From Candidatus Bipolaricaulota bacterium (lineage in GTDB: Bacteria; Bipolaricaulota; Bipolaricaulia; Bipolaricaulales; Bipolaricaulaceae): DNA of 27,319 nt. Below the pieces are notes generated by a model that saw nothing but the letters and a program-made list of their open reading frames with translations, did no database searches and was not told where the DNA came from. The position numbers and the translations under genes are program-made. Every line of letters begins with the position of its first letter. The stretch's first letter is position 1. The stretch is from the NCBI GenBank assembly GCA_021163465.1, contig JAGGWU010000187.1, positions 1-27,319 on the forward strand, given 5' to 3'. Shown piece after piece: positions 14,194-21,679 of the stretch.

Positions 14194-15864
14194 ATGTTCG
14201 TACGCTGGTCGAGGTACTTTTTGCCCACCCGCAAAGATGCGCCGGCTGAGGCGTCCCCTCGGTTGAGATTGATGCTTCGGGCAGGTCTCATCCGGCGGTT
14301 GGAACCGGGCCTTTACGGGTTCCTCCCCTTGGGATGTCGCGCCCTGGAAAAAATCGAGCGGATCGTGAGGGAAGAGATGACGGAACTCGGGGCCCTGGAG
14401 ATCCGACTCCCCCGCCTTCGGCCGGCCGCCCGTGGGAACGGGCTCGCGTCAAAGGATCTCCACCTCACAGACGGAAAGGGTCGGCGGTTCGGGCTTGGCT
14501 CAAGCCACGCTTCGGCGGCGATCTCCCTTATCGGTGGAGATGTAAACTCCTGGCGTGACCTCCCGTTGCTCTTTTGTTGCGAAGGCAGTGGATACCGGGA
14601 CACGGTCGGCTCCTGGGCACGGGAGTTCCCCTTGTACGAAGCCTTCGGCTTCTTCGCGGATCAAGGTTCGCGGGAGGAAACCCACCGATACATGCTCCGT
14701 GCCTATTCCCGGGTGTTGGCCCGATGCGGGCTTGGGTTCAGGACCGCAGAGGTACCCAATGAGGCCTCGGAGGATGGAAGTTCCCTTGCGGTTGTGGTTT
14801 TTGAGGAGGAGGGCGATGAGGAGATCGCTTGGTGTACTTCCTGCGGATACGCTGCGAGCCGGTGTCTCGCCGACGTAGGATCCCCCGGCCCACCTCCCGG
14901 TACGGAAAAGGCCCTGGAGCTCGTGGAGACTCCAGGAGTGCGTACGGTAGAGGGGTTGGTGGAGTTCCTCGGAGTGAGCCCGGCCCAGGTGGTGAAGACC
15001 TTCCTTTATGTGGGGAAAAGGGGGACTGTGGGGGTTCTCGTGCGGGGCGACCACGAGCTGGAAGAGGAGAAGCTCCGCCGGGCTTTGGGGGATCGTAGCT
15101 TGCGGCGAGTGGACGATCCCGACGAGGCACAGGCCATCGCCGGGGCTCCCTTCGGATTCCTCGGCCCCGTTGGTCTTTCGGTCCCTATTTGGGCGGACAA
15201 GGCGGTGCGGGATATCCCGGCCGCGGTGGTGGGCGGCAATCGGGAAGGGTATCACTACGTGGGCGCTAAGGCGGGCCGCGACTTCCGGGTGGAAGGGTTC
15301 CTCGACCTCCGCCGTGTCCGCGAGGGCGACCCCTGTGGCAGGTGTGGTGCCCCCCTGCGGATCAGGAAGGGGATCAGGGTGGCCGAGCTCCTTCGAATGG
15401 GGGCAGCGGGGCTCACCTTCTCGGATCGGGATGGCCGGGTGAAGCCCGTCCTGGCGGGGCAGTATTCCCTGGAGCTTCACCGGCTTCTGGAGGCAGTGGT
15501 GGAAAAGCATCATGACGACTTCGGGATCGTCTGGCCCGTGGAGATCGCTCCCTTCCACGTGGTGATCGCGGTCTTGCGACCAGACGTTCCCGAACAGATA
15601 AGGGTTGCCGAGCGGATGGCCTCCGCTTTGGGAGCCTCCGGCCTCGATGTGCTCCTCGATGACCGCGACCGCTCCCCGGGGGAGAAGTTCCACGACGCGA
15701 AGCTCATCGGGGCTCCGGTGATGTTGGTGGTGGGACATAGAGCCCTAAAGAGGGGGGAGATAGAGGCAGAGCGGCGCTGGGACGGAGCACGGGCCTCCTT
15801 TCCCGCCGAACCAACCGAGGTGCTCCATGGGGTATGGGGCCTTCTGCGCGCCGAGCGCGGTTGA
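14194..15864 (+). CDS. Prolyl-tRNA synthetase-like protein with degenerate aminoacylation site
   Basis: A 556-residue protein with the complete architecture of bacterial ProRS: class II core (about 1-210 and 385-450), inserted YbaK-like editing domain (about 235-380) and C-terminal anticodon-binding domain (about 450-556). The editing domain keeps VVKTFLYV (Lys268), VRGDHEL, GPVGLSVPI and HYVGA. The anticodon domain keeps LLDDRDRSPGEKF. The catalytic core is altered. The proline-binding loop LGPTHEE reads LGSSHAS (101-107). Motif 2 FRDEVRPR reads YRDTVGSW (134-141), with a short deletion. DAYSFH reads EAFGFF, and motif 3 CYGIGVSR reads QYSLELHR. Two Cys pairs (CTSC, CGRC) remain. I infer a paralogue unable to charge tRNA, perhaps acting in editing. 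A real but very divergent ProRS cannot be excluded. Confidence 0.8.
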   Translation: MFVRWSRYFLPTRKDAPAEASPRLRLMLRAGLIRRLEPGLYGFLPLGCRALEKIERIVREEMTELGALEIRLPRLRPAARGNGLASKDLHLTDGKGRRFGLGSSHASAAISLIGGDVNSWRDLPLLFCCEGSGYRDTVGSWAREFPLYEAFGFFADQGSREETHRYMLRAYSRVLARCGLGFRTAEVPNEASEDGSSLAVVVFEEEGDEEIAWCTSCGYAASRCLADVGSPGPPPGTEKALELVETPGVRTVEGLVEFLGVSPAQVVKTFLYVGKRGTVGVLVRGDHELEEEKLRRALGDRSLRRVDDPDEAQAIAGAPFGFLGPVGLSVPIWADKAVRDIPAAVVGGNREGYHYVGAKAGRDFRVEGFLDLRRVREGDPCGRCGAPLRIRKGIRVAELLRMGAAGLTFSDRDGRVKPVLAGQYSLELHRLLEAVVEKHHDDFGIVWPVEIAPFHVVIAVLRPDVPEQIRVAERMASALGASGLDVLLDDRDRSPGEKFHDAKLIGAPVMLVVGHRALKRGEIEAERRWDGARASFPAEPTEVLHGVWGLLRAERG

Positions 15865-15889
15865 CTCACACTGCGACAACAGCTATACT
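15861..15889 (+). promoter_or_regulatory. Strong sigma70-type promoter of the glycosyltransferase-rpiB-rho operon
   Basis: TTGACT (15861-15866), a 17-bp spacer and TATACT (15884-15889) each match the consensus at five of six positions or nearly so. A transcript starting near 15896 would have a leader of about 20 nt, with AGGAGAAAG before the ATG at 15918. This is the best promoter in the window, and its -35 overlaps the stop codon of the ProRS-like gene. Confidence 0.75.
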
Positions 15890-15917
15890 GAAGCGTCAAC
15901 CCTAGGAGAAAGTCCCC

Positions 15918-16556
15918 ATGCGAGTTTCGGCAATCATCCCGGCCTTCAATGAGGCCGATCGTATCGGAAAGGTCCTCGAACCCCTCAAGGAAGTACCCGA
16001 GGTGGAAGAGATCATCGTCGTTGACGATGGCTCCTCCGATGGCACCGCGGATGTGGCACAGGCCCATGGGGTCAAGGTGATCCGGCTTCCCGAGAACAAG
16101 GGGAAGGCGTTGGCCCTTGATGCAGGGGTTAGGGCGGCGAAGAACGAGCTTCTCCTCTTCCTCGACGCCGATCTCACTGGGCTTCGGCCGGAGCACATAA
16201 GGAAGCTACTGGACGCGTATAGGGATGGGGGTGCGGATATCGTGATCGGTGTCTTCAAGGAAGGTCGGGCCGCCACCGACTTCTCCATGAAGATCGCTCC
16301 CTTCCTCTCGGGACAAAGGGTGCTACATCGACGCGTGTGGGAGAGGGCGCGGAAGGTGCTGGACGAGGAGACCTCGTTCGGGGCCGAAATTGCCCTCACC
16401 AAGGCGGCCCTGAAGGAAGGCTGGAAGCACCGCCGCGTGACCCTGGAGGGTGTTTCCCACGTACGCAAGGAGGAAAAGCATGGCTTTTGGGAGGGCCTCA
16501 TACATCGGCTTGCCATGTATCGTGATATCCTTCGCACGGTCTTCCGCAGGCTCTGA
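15918..16556 (+). CDS. Family 2 glycosyltransferase, GT-A fold
   Basis: A 212-residue inverting-type glycosyltransferase. The nucleotide-sugar-binding region shows SAIIPAFNEADRI (4-16) and VVDDGSSDGT (34-43), and the metal-binding DxD is FLDADLTGL (82-89, Asp83 and Asp85). An acceptor-side helix region with ETSFGAEIAL follows. The C-terminal segment is amphipathic, without a clear transmembrane helix, so the enzyme is probably soluble or peripheral. Dolichol-phosphate-sugar synthase-like and glucosyl-3-phosphoglycerate synthase-like activities are both possible. It is the first gene after the strong promoter at 15861-15889, with AGGAGAAAG upstream of its ATG. Confidence 0.88.
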   Translation: MRVSAIIPAFNEADRIGKVLEPLKEVPEVEEIIVVDDGSSDGTADVAQAHGVKVIRLPENKGKALALDAGVRAAKNELLLFLDADLTGLRPEHIRKLLDAYRDGGADIVIGVFKEGRAATDFSMKIAPFLSGQRVLHRRVWERARKVLDEETSFGAEIALTKAALKEGWKHRRVTLEGVSHVRKEEKHGFWEGLIHRLAMYRDILRTVFRRL

Positions 16557-16565
16557 GGTGATGCG

Positions 16566-17012
16566 GTGAGGATCGCTATCGGGGCGGATCACGCCGGCTT
16601 CCAGCTCAAGGAAGCACTGATAAAAGGGGTGTTGGCTCCATATGAGGTGTTGGACCTCGGCACCCATTCTCCCCATGAGCCCGTGGACTACCCCGAGTAC
16701 GCCTTCGCCGTCGCCGAGGCGGTAGCGGGAGAGAGGGCCGAATACGGTATCCTCGTCTGTGGGACGGGTATAGGGATGGCCATGGCCGCGGCCCGGATCC
16801 CGGGGATCCGGGCCGCCACGTGCACCAACGTCTTCATGGCCCGCATGGCCCGGGCCCACAACAACGCCAACGTATTATGCCTTGGGGGTAGGGTCCTCGG
16901 GATTGGGCTGGCGGAGGAGATCGTGCGTGTCTTCCTTACCACCCCGTTCGAGGGCGGGCGTCACGCCCGTCGTCTGGCGCTCATCTTTGGAGGACCCCAA
17001 AGGAGGGGGTGA
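16566..17012 (+). CDS. rpiB: Ribose-5-phosphate isomerase B
   Basis: Interconverts ribose 5-phosphate and ribulose 5-phosphate in the pentose phosphate pathway, feeding PRPP synthesis by Prs. At 148 residues it has the normal length. Family motifs are IGADHAGFQLKE (5-16), DLGTHSPHEPVDYPEYA, the catalytic-cysteine loop LVCGTGIGM (Cys65), and HNNANVLCLGGR. The start is GTG 16566 with GAGGTGA 4 nt upstream, 9 bp after the glycosyltransferase. The stop overlaps the rho start (TGATG). Some LacAB-type isomerases look similar, but the single complete gene with Cys65 favours RpiB. Confidence 0.95.
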   Translation: MRIAIGADHAGFQLKEALIKGVLAPYEVLDLGTHSPHEPVDYPEYAFAVAEAVAGERAEYGILVCGTGIGMAMAAARIPGIRAATCTNVFMARMARAHNNANVLCLGGRVLGIGLAEEIVRVFLTTPFEGGRHARRLALIFGGPQRRG

Positions 17013-18274
17013 TGGGGATGGAATTGGCGGAAATCCGCAACAAACCTCTCGATGAACTCGTGGAGCTCGCAAAGGAACTGGGAATAAACGGAACCGGTGA
17101 GATGGGGCTATATGAACTCCAACTCGCGGTGGTGAAGTCCTTTGCCTCCCGTGAGGAGCTTTATGCCGAAGGGGTCTTGGAGATCGTGACCTCCGACAAC
17201 AACACCTTCTTCGGCTTCCTCCGGGACAAATCCTGCCTCCCCTCCCGCTATGACGTCTACGTTTCCCCCTCCCAAATCCGGCGTTTCAACTTGAAGAACG
17301 GCGACATCGTCCGGGGGTTGGTGCGTCCGCCGAAGAACGGGGAGAAGTACTTTGCCCTTCTCAGGGTGGACGAAGTGGACGGGAAAGATCCCGAGGTGGT
17401 TCGCCGCCGCCGCGATTTCCACGAGCTCACCCCATTACACCCCAACGAGCAGTACGTTCTGGAACACGACCCGGACGAGCTCTCCACCCGGATGATCGAT
17501 CTCTTCGCCCCCATCGGGAAGGGACAGCGGGGCCTGATCGTCTCGCCCCCCAAGGCGGGAAAGACCACCCTCCTCAAGCACATCGCCCAGGGGATCGAGG
17601 AGAACTACCCCGACGTCAAGCTCCTGATCCTCTTGGTGGCGGAGCGTCCCGAGGAGGTCACCGACTTCAAGAGGTCGGTGCGGCGGGCAGAAGTGGTGGC
17701 CGCCACCTTCGACATGGAACCCCACCACCACACCCGGGTGGCGGAGCTGGTGACCGCCGAGGCCAAGCGCTTGGTGGAGGTAGGGTACGATGTGGTGATC
17801 TTGATGGACTCCCTGACGCGCCTCGCCCGGGCGTATAACCTCTCGGTTACTCCATCCGGGAAGCTGCTTTCGGGCGGCATCGATCCCACCGCCCTCTACA
17901 AGCCCAAGGAGTTCTTCGGGGCGGCGCGGAACATCGAGGAAGGGGGATCCCTCACCATCATCGCCACCGCCCTCATCGACACAGGCTCCCGTCTGGACCA
18001 GGTGGTATTCGAGGAGTTCAAGGGGACGGGGAACATGGAGCTCGTCCTCAACCGGGACCTGGCCAACAAGAGGATCTTCCCGGCCATCGACCTGCTTCAG
18101 TCCGGGACGAGAAAAGAGGAACTCCTGCTCGAGCCGGATGTCCTTCGCAAGGTCCACATCCTGCGGCAGTTAATCGGTAACATGGAACCGGAACAGGCGC
18201 TCCTTTTCATCATGAACAAGATGAGGCAGACCAAGGACAACAAGCAGTTCCTGGAGCTCATGAACAGTGAGTAA
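17012..18274 (+). CDS. rho: Transcription termination factor Rho
   Basis: A hexameric RNA-dependent ATPase that terminates transcription, 420 residues, essentially E. coli length. The N-terminal helical and cold-shock-like RNA-binding domains (1-130) include ELIxxKxL-type LVELAKELGI and GFLRDKSCLP. The ATPase domain has Walker A SPPKAGKT (178-185), the Walker B region VVILMDSLTRLARAYN, the Q/R-loop region and FKGTGNMELVLNR. One change stands out: the usual DERPEEV reads AERPEEV, so the residue equivalent to E. coli Asp210 is Ala. ATG 17012 is chosen for its 5-nt spacing from AGGAGG; GTG 17009 is too close. rpmE, often next to rho, is absent. Confidence 0.96.
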   Translation: MGMELAEIRNKPLDELVELAKELGINGTGEMGLYELQLAVVKSFASREELYAEGVLEIVTSDNNTFFGFLRDKSCLPSRYDVYVSPSQIRRFNLKNGDIVRGLVRPPKNGEKYFALLRVDEVDGKDPEVVRRRRDFHELTPLHPNEQYVLEHDPDELSTRMIDLFAPIGKGQRGLIVSPPKAGKTTLLKHIAQGIEENYPDVKLLILLVAERPEEVTDFKRSVRRAEVVAATFDMEPHHHTRVAELVTAEAKRLVEVGYDVVILMDSLTRLARAYNLSVTPSGKLLSGGIDPTALYKPKEFFGAARNIEEGGSLTIIATALIDTGSRLDQVVFEEFKGTGNMELVLNRDLANKRIFPAIDLLQSGTRKEELLLEPDVLRKVHILRQLIGNMEPEQALLFIMNKMRQTKDNKQFLELMNSE

Positions 18275-19121
18275 AGAGCTTTTGGTGATAATCCTGGCGC
18301 TGGTCCTCTTGCCCCTGGCGGTGGTGGGTGTCCTCGACGTCCCTTCCGAGCCGCCCCAGAAAGACCTGGGTGGCCCGTTGGGTATCTCGCCCGCCCAACC
18401 CTTCACCACCTACCGGGTGCGGCCGGGGGACACCCTCGCGGGCCTCTCCCGTCGCTACGGTATCCCAATCGAGTACATCCAGGCCAGCAATTACATCGCC
18501 GATCCCAAGGAGCTCCGGGCTGGATCGGTGATCGTGCTTCCCCGGGGAGGGGTCGTTCACGTGGTGAAGGAGGGGCAGACCTTAAGCGATATCGCCGCGG
18601 CTTACGGCGTAAGCGAGTTCGACATCATCGCCGCCAACGATCTCGCGGGGTTGCCGCTTCCGGGGGATAAGCTCCTCATTCCACACCCTGCTTCCATCCC
18701 CTGGCTGGAGGCATTGAAGCTCGGTTGGCGCCCCGATTCCCGCTTTATCTGGCCCCTACGGGGTCGGCTCACCTCCCTCTTCGGCCCCCGGATACATCCC
18801 ATCTTCGGCACCCCAGATTTCCATACCGGGATTGACTTCGCTGTGCCCGAGGGAACGGAGGTACACGCCGCCGCCGCGGGAAAGGTGAGCTTCGCCGGGG
18901 AGCGGGGCGGATACGGCCTTTTGGTGGTGGTGGAGCATGGGGACGGCTTTTCCACTTACTATGCCCACCTTTCGCGTATCCTGGTGGAAGCGGGACAGTT
19001 CGTGGAACAGGGACAGGTGATCGCCCTATCCGGCAATACCGGCATCTCCACCGGGCCACACCTGCACTTCGAGATCCGCCGCCACGGGAAGCCCGTGGAT
19101 CCCCTGCCGTGGCTTCCGTGA
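18267..19121 (+). CDS. LysM-LysM-M23 cell-wall endopeptidase
   Basis: A 284-residue, membrane-anchored peptidoglycan hydrolase. An N-terminal hydrophobic segment (about 5-23) acts as a signal anchor and has no lipobox Cys. Two LysM repeats follow at about 48-92 (YRVRPGDTLAGLSRRYGI) and 96-139 (HVVKEGQTLSDIAAAYGV). The M23 (LytM/NlpD-like) domain from about 165 has the zinc ligands in FHTGIDF (His186, Asp190) and HLHFE (His265, His267). All are present, so it should be an active endopeptidase rather than an EnvC/NlpD-type activator. GTG 18267 overlaps the rho end by 8 bp. Placement next to murA fits cell-wall metabolism. Confidence 0.93.
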   Translation: MSKELLVIILALVLLPLAVVGVLDVPSEPPQKDLGGPLGISPAQPFTTYRVRPGDTLAGLSRRYGIPIEYIQASNYIADPKELRAGSVIVLPRGGVVHVVKEGQTLSDIAAAYGVSEFDIIAANDLAGLPLPGDKLLIPHPASIPWLEALKLGWRPDSRFIWPLRGRLTSLFGPRIHPIFGTPDFHTGIDFAVPEGTEVHAAAAGKVSFAGERGGYGLLVVVEHGDGFSTYYAHLSRILVEAGQFVEQGQVIALSGNTGISTGPHLHFEIRRHGKPVDPLPWLP

Positions 19122-20362
19122 TGGTCATCCGGGGCGGCCGACCCCTTTCGGGTCGGGTGGAGGTCTCCGGGGCCAAGAACGCCGTCCTCCCCGCCATCGT
19201 GGCCTCCCTCCTCATCGATGAACCACTGACGATCGGAAACGTCCCCGACCTCAGGGATGTGGAGACCCAACTGGCCTTGGTAGAGGCCCTGGGCAAAGCG
19301 ATAAGCCGGGATGGGGATACCCTCGTCATAACGGGCGAGGCTTCGCGCGCGGAGGCCCCGGAGGAGGTGGTCTCCAGGATGCGGGCCTCCTTCCTTTGTC
19401 TCGGTCCGCTCCTTGCCCGCTTCGGGGAGGCCCACGTGCCCCTCCCCGGCGGATGCGTCATCGGGGCCCGTCCGGTGGACCTGCACCTTGAGGGGCTGCG
19501 GAGGCTGGGGGCGGAGGTGGAGGTGTGCGAGGGGGTGGTGCACGCCCGCGGGAGGCTCCACGGGGGCGAGGTCTGGCTGCGTTATCCTTCCGTGGGCGCG
19601 ACGGAACAGCTGCTCCTCGCGGGGGCGGTGATACCCGAGCCGGTGGAGGTGGTTAATCCGGCGCGGGAGCCGGAGGTGATGGACTTGGCGCGGCTCCTCT
19701 CGGCCATGGGGGCCGAGATCTCCTTCTCCGAGGACAGGATCACGATCCAAGGGGGGAAATTGCGGGGCACGGGGCACCATGTGATACCCGACAGGATCGA
19801 GGCCGGGACGTATCTCCTCGCGGGGGCGATCACCGGGGGAGAGGTGGAAGTGGCGGGCGCCCGTCCGGAACACCTCACCGCCCTCTTGGTCAAGCTGGAG
19901 GAATGTGGCGTTGGGATCGCTGTTGAGGGGCGGACCATCTGCCTGAAGGCCCGGGTCCCCTGGTCCGGGGTGGAGGTGGAGACCGCCCCCTATCCCGGCT
20001 TTCCCACAGACCTCCAGCCCCAGTTCACATCTTTCCTTGCGCTTGCCCGGGGGCGGAGCGTGATCTGGGAGCGGGTGTTCGAATCCCGGTTCGGGCACGT
20101 GGGGGAGCTCCTGAGGATGGGGGCCCGAATCACCCTCCAGGGACAGGCCATCCTCATCGAGGGGGTGGAGGGCTTGCGGGGGGCGGAGGTGGTGGCCACC
20201 GATATCCGCGCCGGGGCCGCGTTGGTGCTGGCGGGCCTCGCCGCTCACGGGGAAACCAGGATAAACGGACTGGACCACCTGCGACGGGGATATGAGAATA
20301 TAGAGGGGAAGCTAGCCCAACTCGGGGCGGAGGTATGGGTAGAGGAACTCAACGTTACTTGA
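19121..20362 (+). CDS. murA: UDP-N-acetylglucosamine 1-carboxyvinyltransferase
   Basis: Catalyses the first committed peptidoglycan step, enolpyruvyl transfer from PEP to UDP-GlcNAc, in the cytosol. The 413-residue protein shows SGAKNAVLP with the conserved Lys19-Asn20. The catalytic loop LPGGCVIGARPVDLH contains Cys112, so a normal fosfomycin-sensitive enzyme is expected. YPGFPTDLQPQF holds the catalytic Asp, and ESRFGHVGEL follows. ATG 19121 overlaps the M23 stop (TGATG); an in-frame GTG at 19109 or 19118 would add up to four residues. It needs UDP-GlcNAc, which makes the degenerate uridyltransferase half of the local GlmU notable. Confidence 0.96.
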   Translation: MVIRGGRPLSGRVEVSGAKNAVLPAIVASLLIDEPLTIGNVPDLRDVETQLALVEALGKAISRDGDTLVITGEASRAEAPEEVVSRMRASFLCLGPLLARFGEAHVPLPGGCVIGARPVDLHLEGLRRLGAEVEVCEGVVHARGRLHGGEVWLRYPSVGATEQLLLAGAVIPEPVEVVNPAREPEVMDLARLLSAMGAEISFSEDRITIQGGKLRGTGHHVIPDRIEAGTYLLAGAITGGEVEVAGARPEHLTALLVKLEECGVGIAVEGRTICLKARVPWSGVEVETAPYPGFPTDLQPQFTSFLALARGRSVIWERVFESRFGHVGELLRMGARITLQGQAILIEGVEGLRGAEVVATDIRAGAALVLAGLAAHGETRINGLDHLRRGYENIEGKLAQLGAEVWVEELNVT

Positions 20363-21678
20363 TCGAGGACTATCTCGGCCGCCGGGCCCGGGTCTATGGC
20401 GGAGAGAAGGCCATCCTCGTGGGGATCCTTCCCCCGGGGGCGGCGGAGGAGGAGCGGGAGACCTTCGAGGAGCTCCGGGCGTTGGCCTATACCGCCGGGA
20501 TCTTCGTGGTGGGGCAGCTCCTCCAGCGCCGCGCGCGCCCCGATCCCGCTACCTTCATCGGCAGGGGAAAGGCGGAGGAGCTCCGTTCACTGGCCGAGGC
20601 CTTCGGCGCCGATACGGCCCTTTTCAACGACGAGCTCTCCCCCGATCAGGCCCGTACCCTGGAGGAGCTCACCGGCCTCAAGATCGTGGACCGTACCCAG
20701 CTCATCCTGGATATCTTCGCCCAACGGGCCGGGACCCGGGAGGCGGAGCTGGCGGTGGAGTTGGCCCAGCTCGAGTACCTCCTTCCCCGGTTACGGGGCT
20801 GGGGTAAGGCCCTCACCAACCCCGGAGGCGGGATCGGCACCATGGGGCCGGGCGAGACCAAGATGGAGATCGAGCGCCGCAAGGTGAAGCGGCGCATCCA
20901 GGCCATCCGGCGGGCCCTGCGGGAAGCGGACAGGGTCCGCGAGCTGCGCCGAAAGCGCCGCTTGCGGAGCCCCATCCCCAAGGTGGCCATCGTGGGTTAC
21001 ACCAACTCCGGCAAATCCACCCTCTTCCGTCGCCTCACCGGGGAGGAGGTCTTGGTGGAGGACAAGCTCTTCGCTACCTTGGACACCAAGGTAAGGAAGG
21101 TGGCCCTGGCCGAGGGGCGTTACGTCTTGGTGAGCGACACGGTGGGTTTCATCAGGAAGCTCCCCCACCAGCTTATCCCCGCCTTCCGGGCCACCATGGA
21201 GGCCGCCCGGGAAGCGGATCTCCTGCTCAACGTCTTGGACGCCTCGTCTCCCCGGCTGATCGAACACTTCCGGGCCGTGGAGAGGATCTTGGCGGAGGAG
21301 GTCTTCGCTCCCGATGAGCCGAGGCCCCCGATCCTTCACGTCCTGAACAAGATCGATCTCGTGAGGGATCCCCGCCAGGAAGCGCTGCTTTCGGAGCTAC
21401 AGCTGGAGCTTGAGCGGTATGTGGAGCTCTCGGCCCGCCTGGGGTGGGGGCTGGAGGGGCTCAAGGCCGCGATGGCGGAGATACTGGGGGATCGATGGGC
21501 GGACGTGCGGGCCCTGGTTCCCTACGATAGGGGTGAGCTCCTGGCGGATCTCGCCCGGCTGGGGAAGCTCGAGGTGGTGGGAGGCCAGGATGGGGGGCTC
21601 TTGGTCCATTTGGTCCTCCCGCGCGAGGAACTCCCCCGCTTGCGGGGAGTTCCGGGGTTGGTGCTGATGGAGGCCTGA
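20335..21678 (+). CDS. hflX: Ribosome-associated GTPase HflX
   Basis: A translational GTPase that splits stalled ribosomes, notably under heat stress in E. coli; 447 residues. The N-terminal HflX domain carries FIGRGKAEEL (74-83), FNDELSPDQARTLE, and the glycine-rich GGGIGTMGPGETKME (164-178). A basic coiled segment (about 180-212) leads to the G domain: G1 GYTNSGKST (221-229), G2-like ATLDT, G3 DTVGF (268-272) and G4 NKID. ATG 20335 lies 28 bp inside murA with GGAGGT touching it; TTG 20359, overlapping the murA stop as TTGA, is an alternative start that removes 8 residues. The gene before mscS ends 1 bp from it. Confidence 0.93.
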   Translation: MGRGTQRYLIEDYLGRRARVYGGEKAILVGILPPGAAEEERETFEELRALAYTAGIFVVGQLLQRRARPDPATFIGRGKAEELRSLAEAFGADTALFNDELSPDQARTLEELTGLKIVDRTQLILDIFAQRAGTREAELAVELAQLEYLLPRLRGWGKALTNPGGGIGTMGPGETKMEIERRKVKRRIQAIRRALREADRVRELRRKRRLRSPIPKVAIVGYTNSGKSTLFRRLTGEEVLVEDKLFATLDTKVRKVALAEGRYVLVSDTVGFIRKLPHQLIPAFRATMEAAREADLLLNVLDASSPRLIEHFRAVERILAEEVFAPDEPRPPILHVLNKIDLVRDPRQEALLSELQLELERYVELSARLGWGLEGLKAAMAEILGDRWADVRALVPYDRGELLADLARLGKLEVVGGQDGGLLVHLVLPREELPRLRGVPGLVLMEA

Positions 21679-21679
21679 G

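Noticed and set aside
14500..15738. Minus-strand 412-codon frame within the ProRS-like gene
   Set aside because: No domain pattern. The plus strand carries three recognisable ProRS domains in one frame.
20078..20100. GTTCGAATCCCG resembling a tRNA T-arm
   Set aside because: It lies inside murA and encodes conserved residues (FESRFGHV). No acceptor or anticodon stems surround it.
18959..20278. Long antisense open frame across murA
   Set aside because: GC-rich codon bias keeps antisense frames open. The translation is low-complexity His/Gly/Pro-rich with no motif, while murA on the plus strand is unmistakable.
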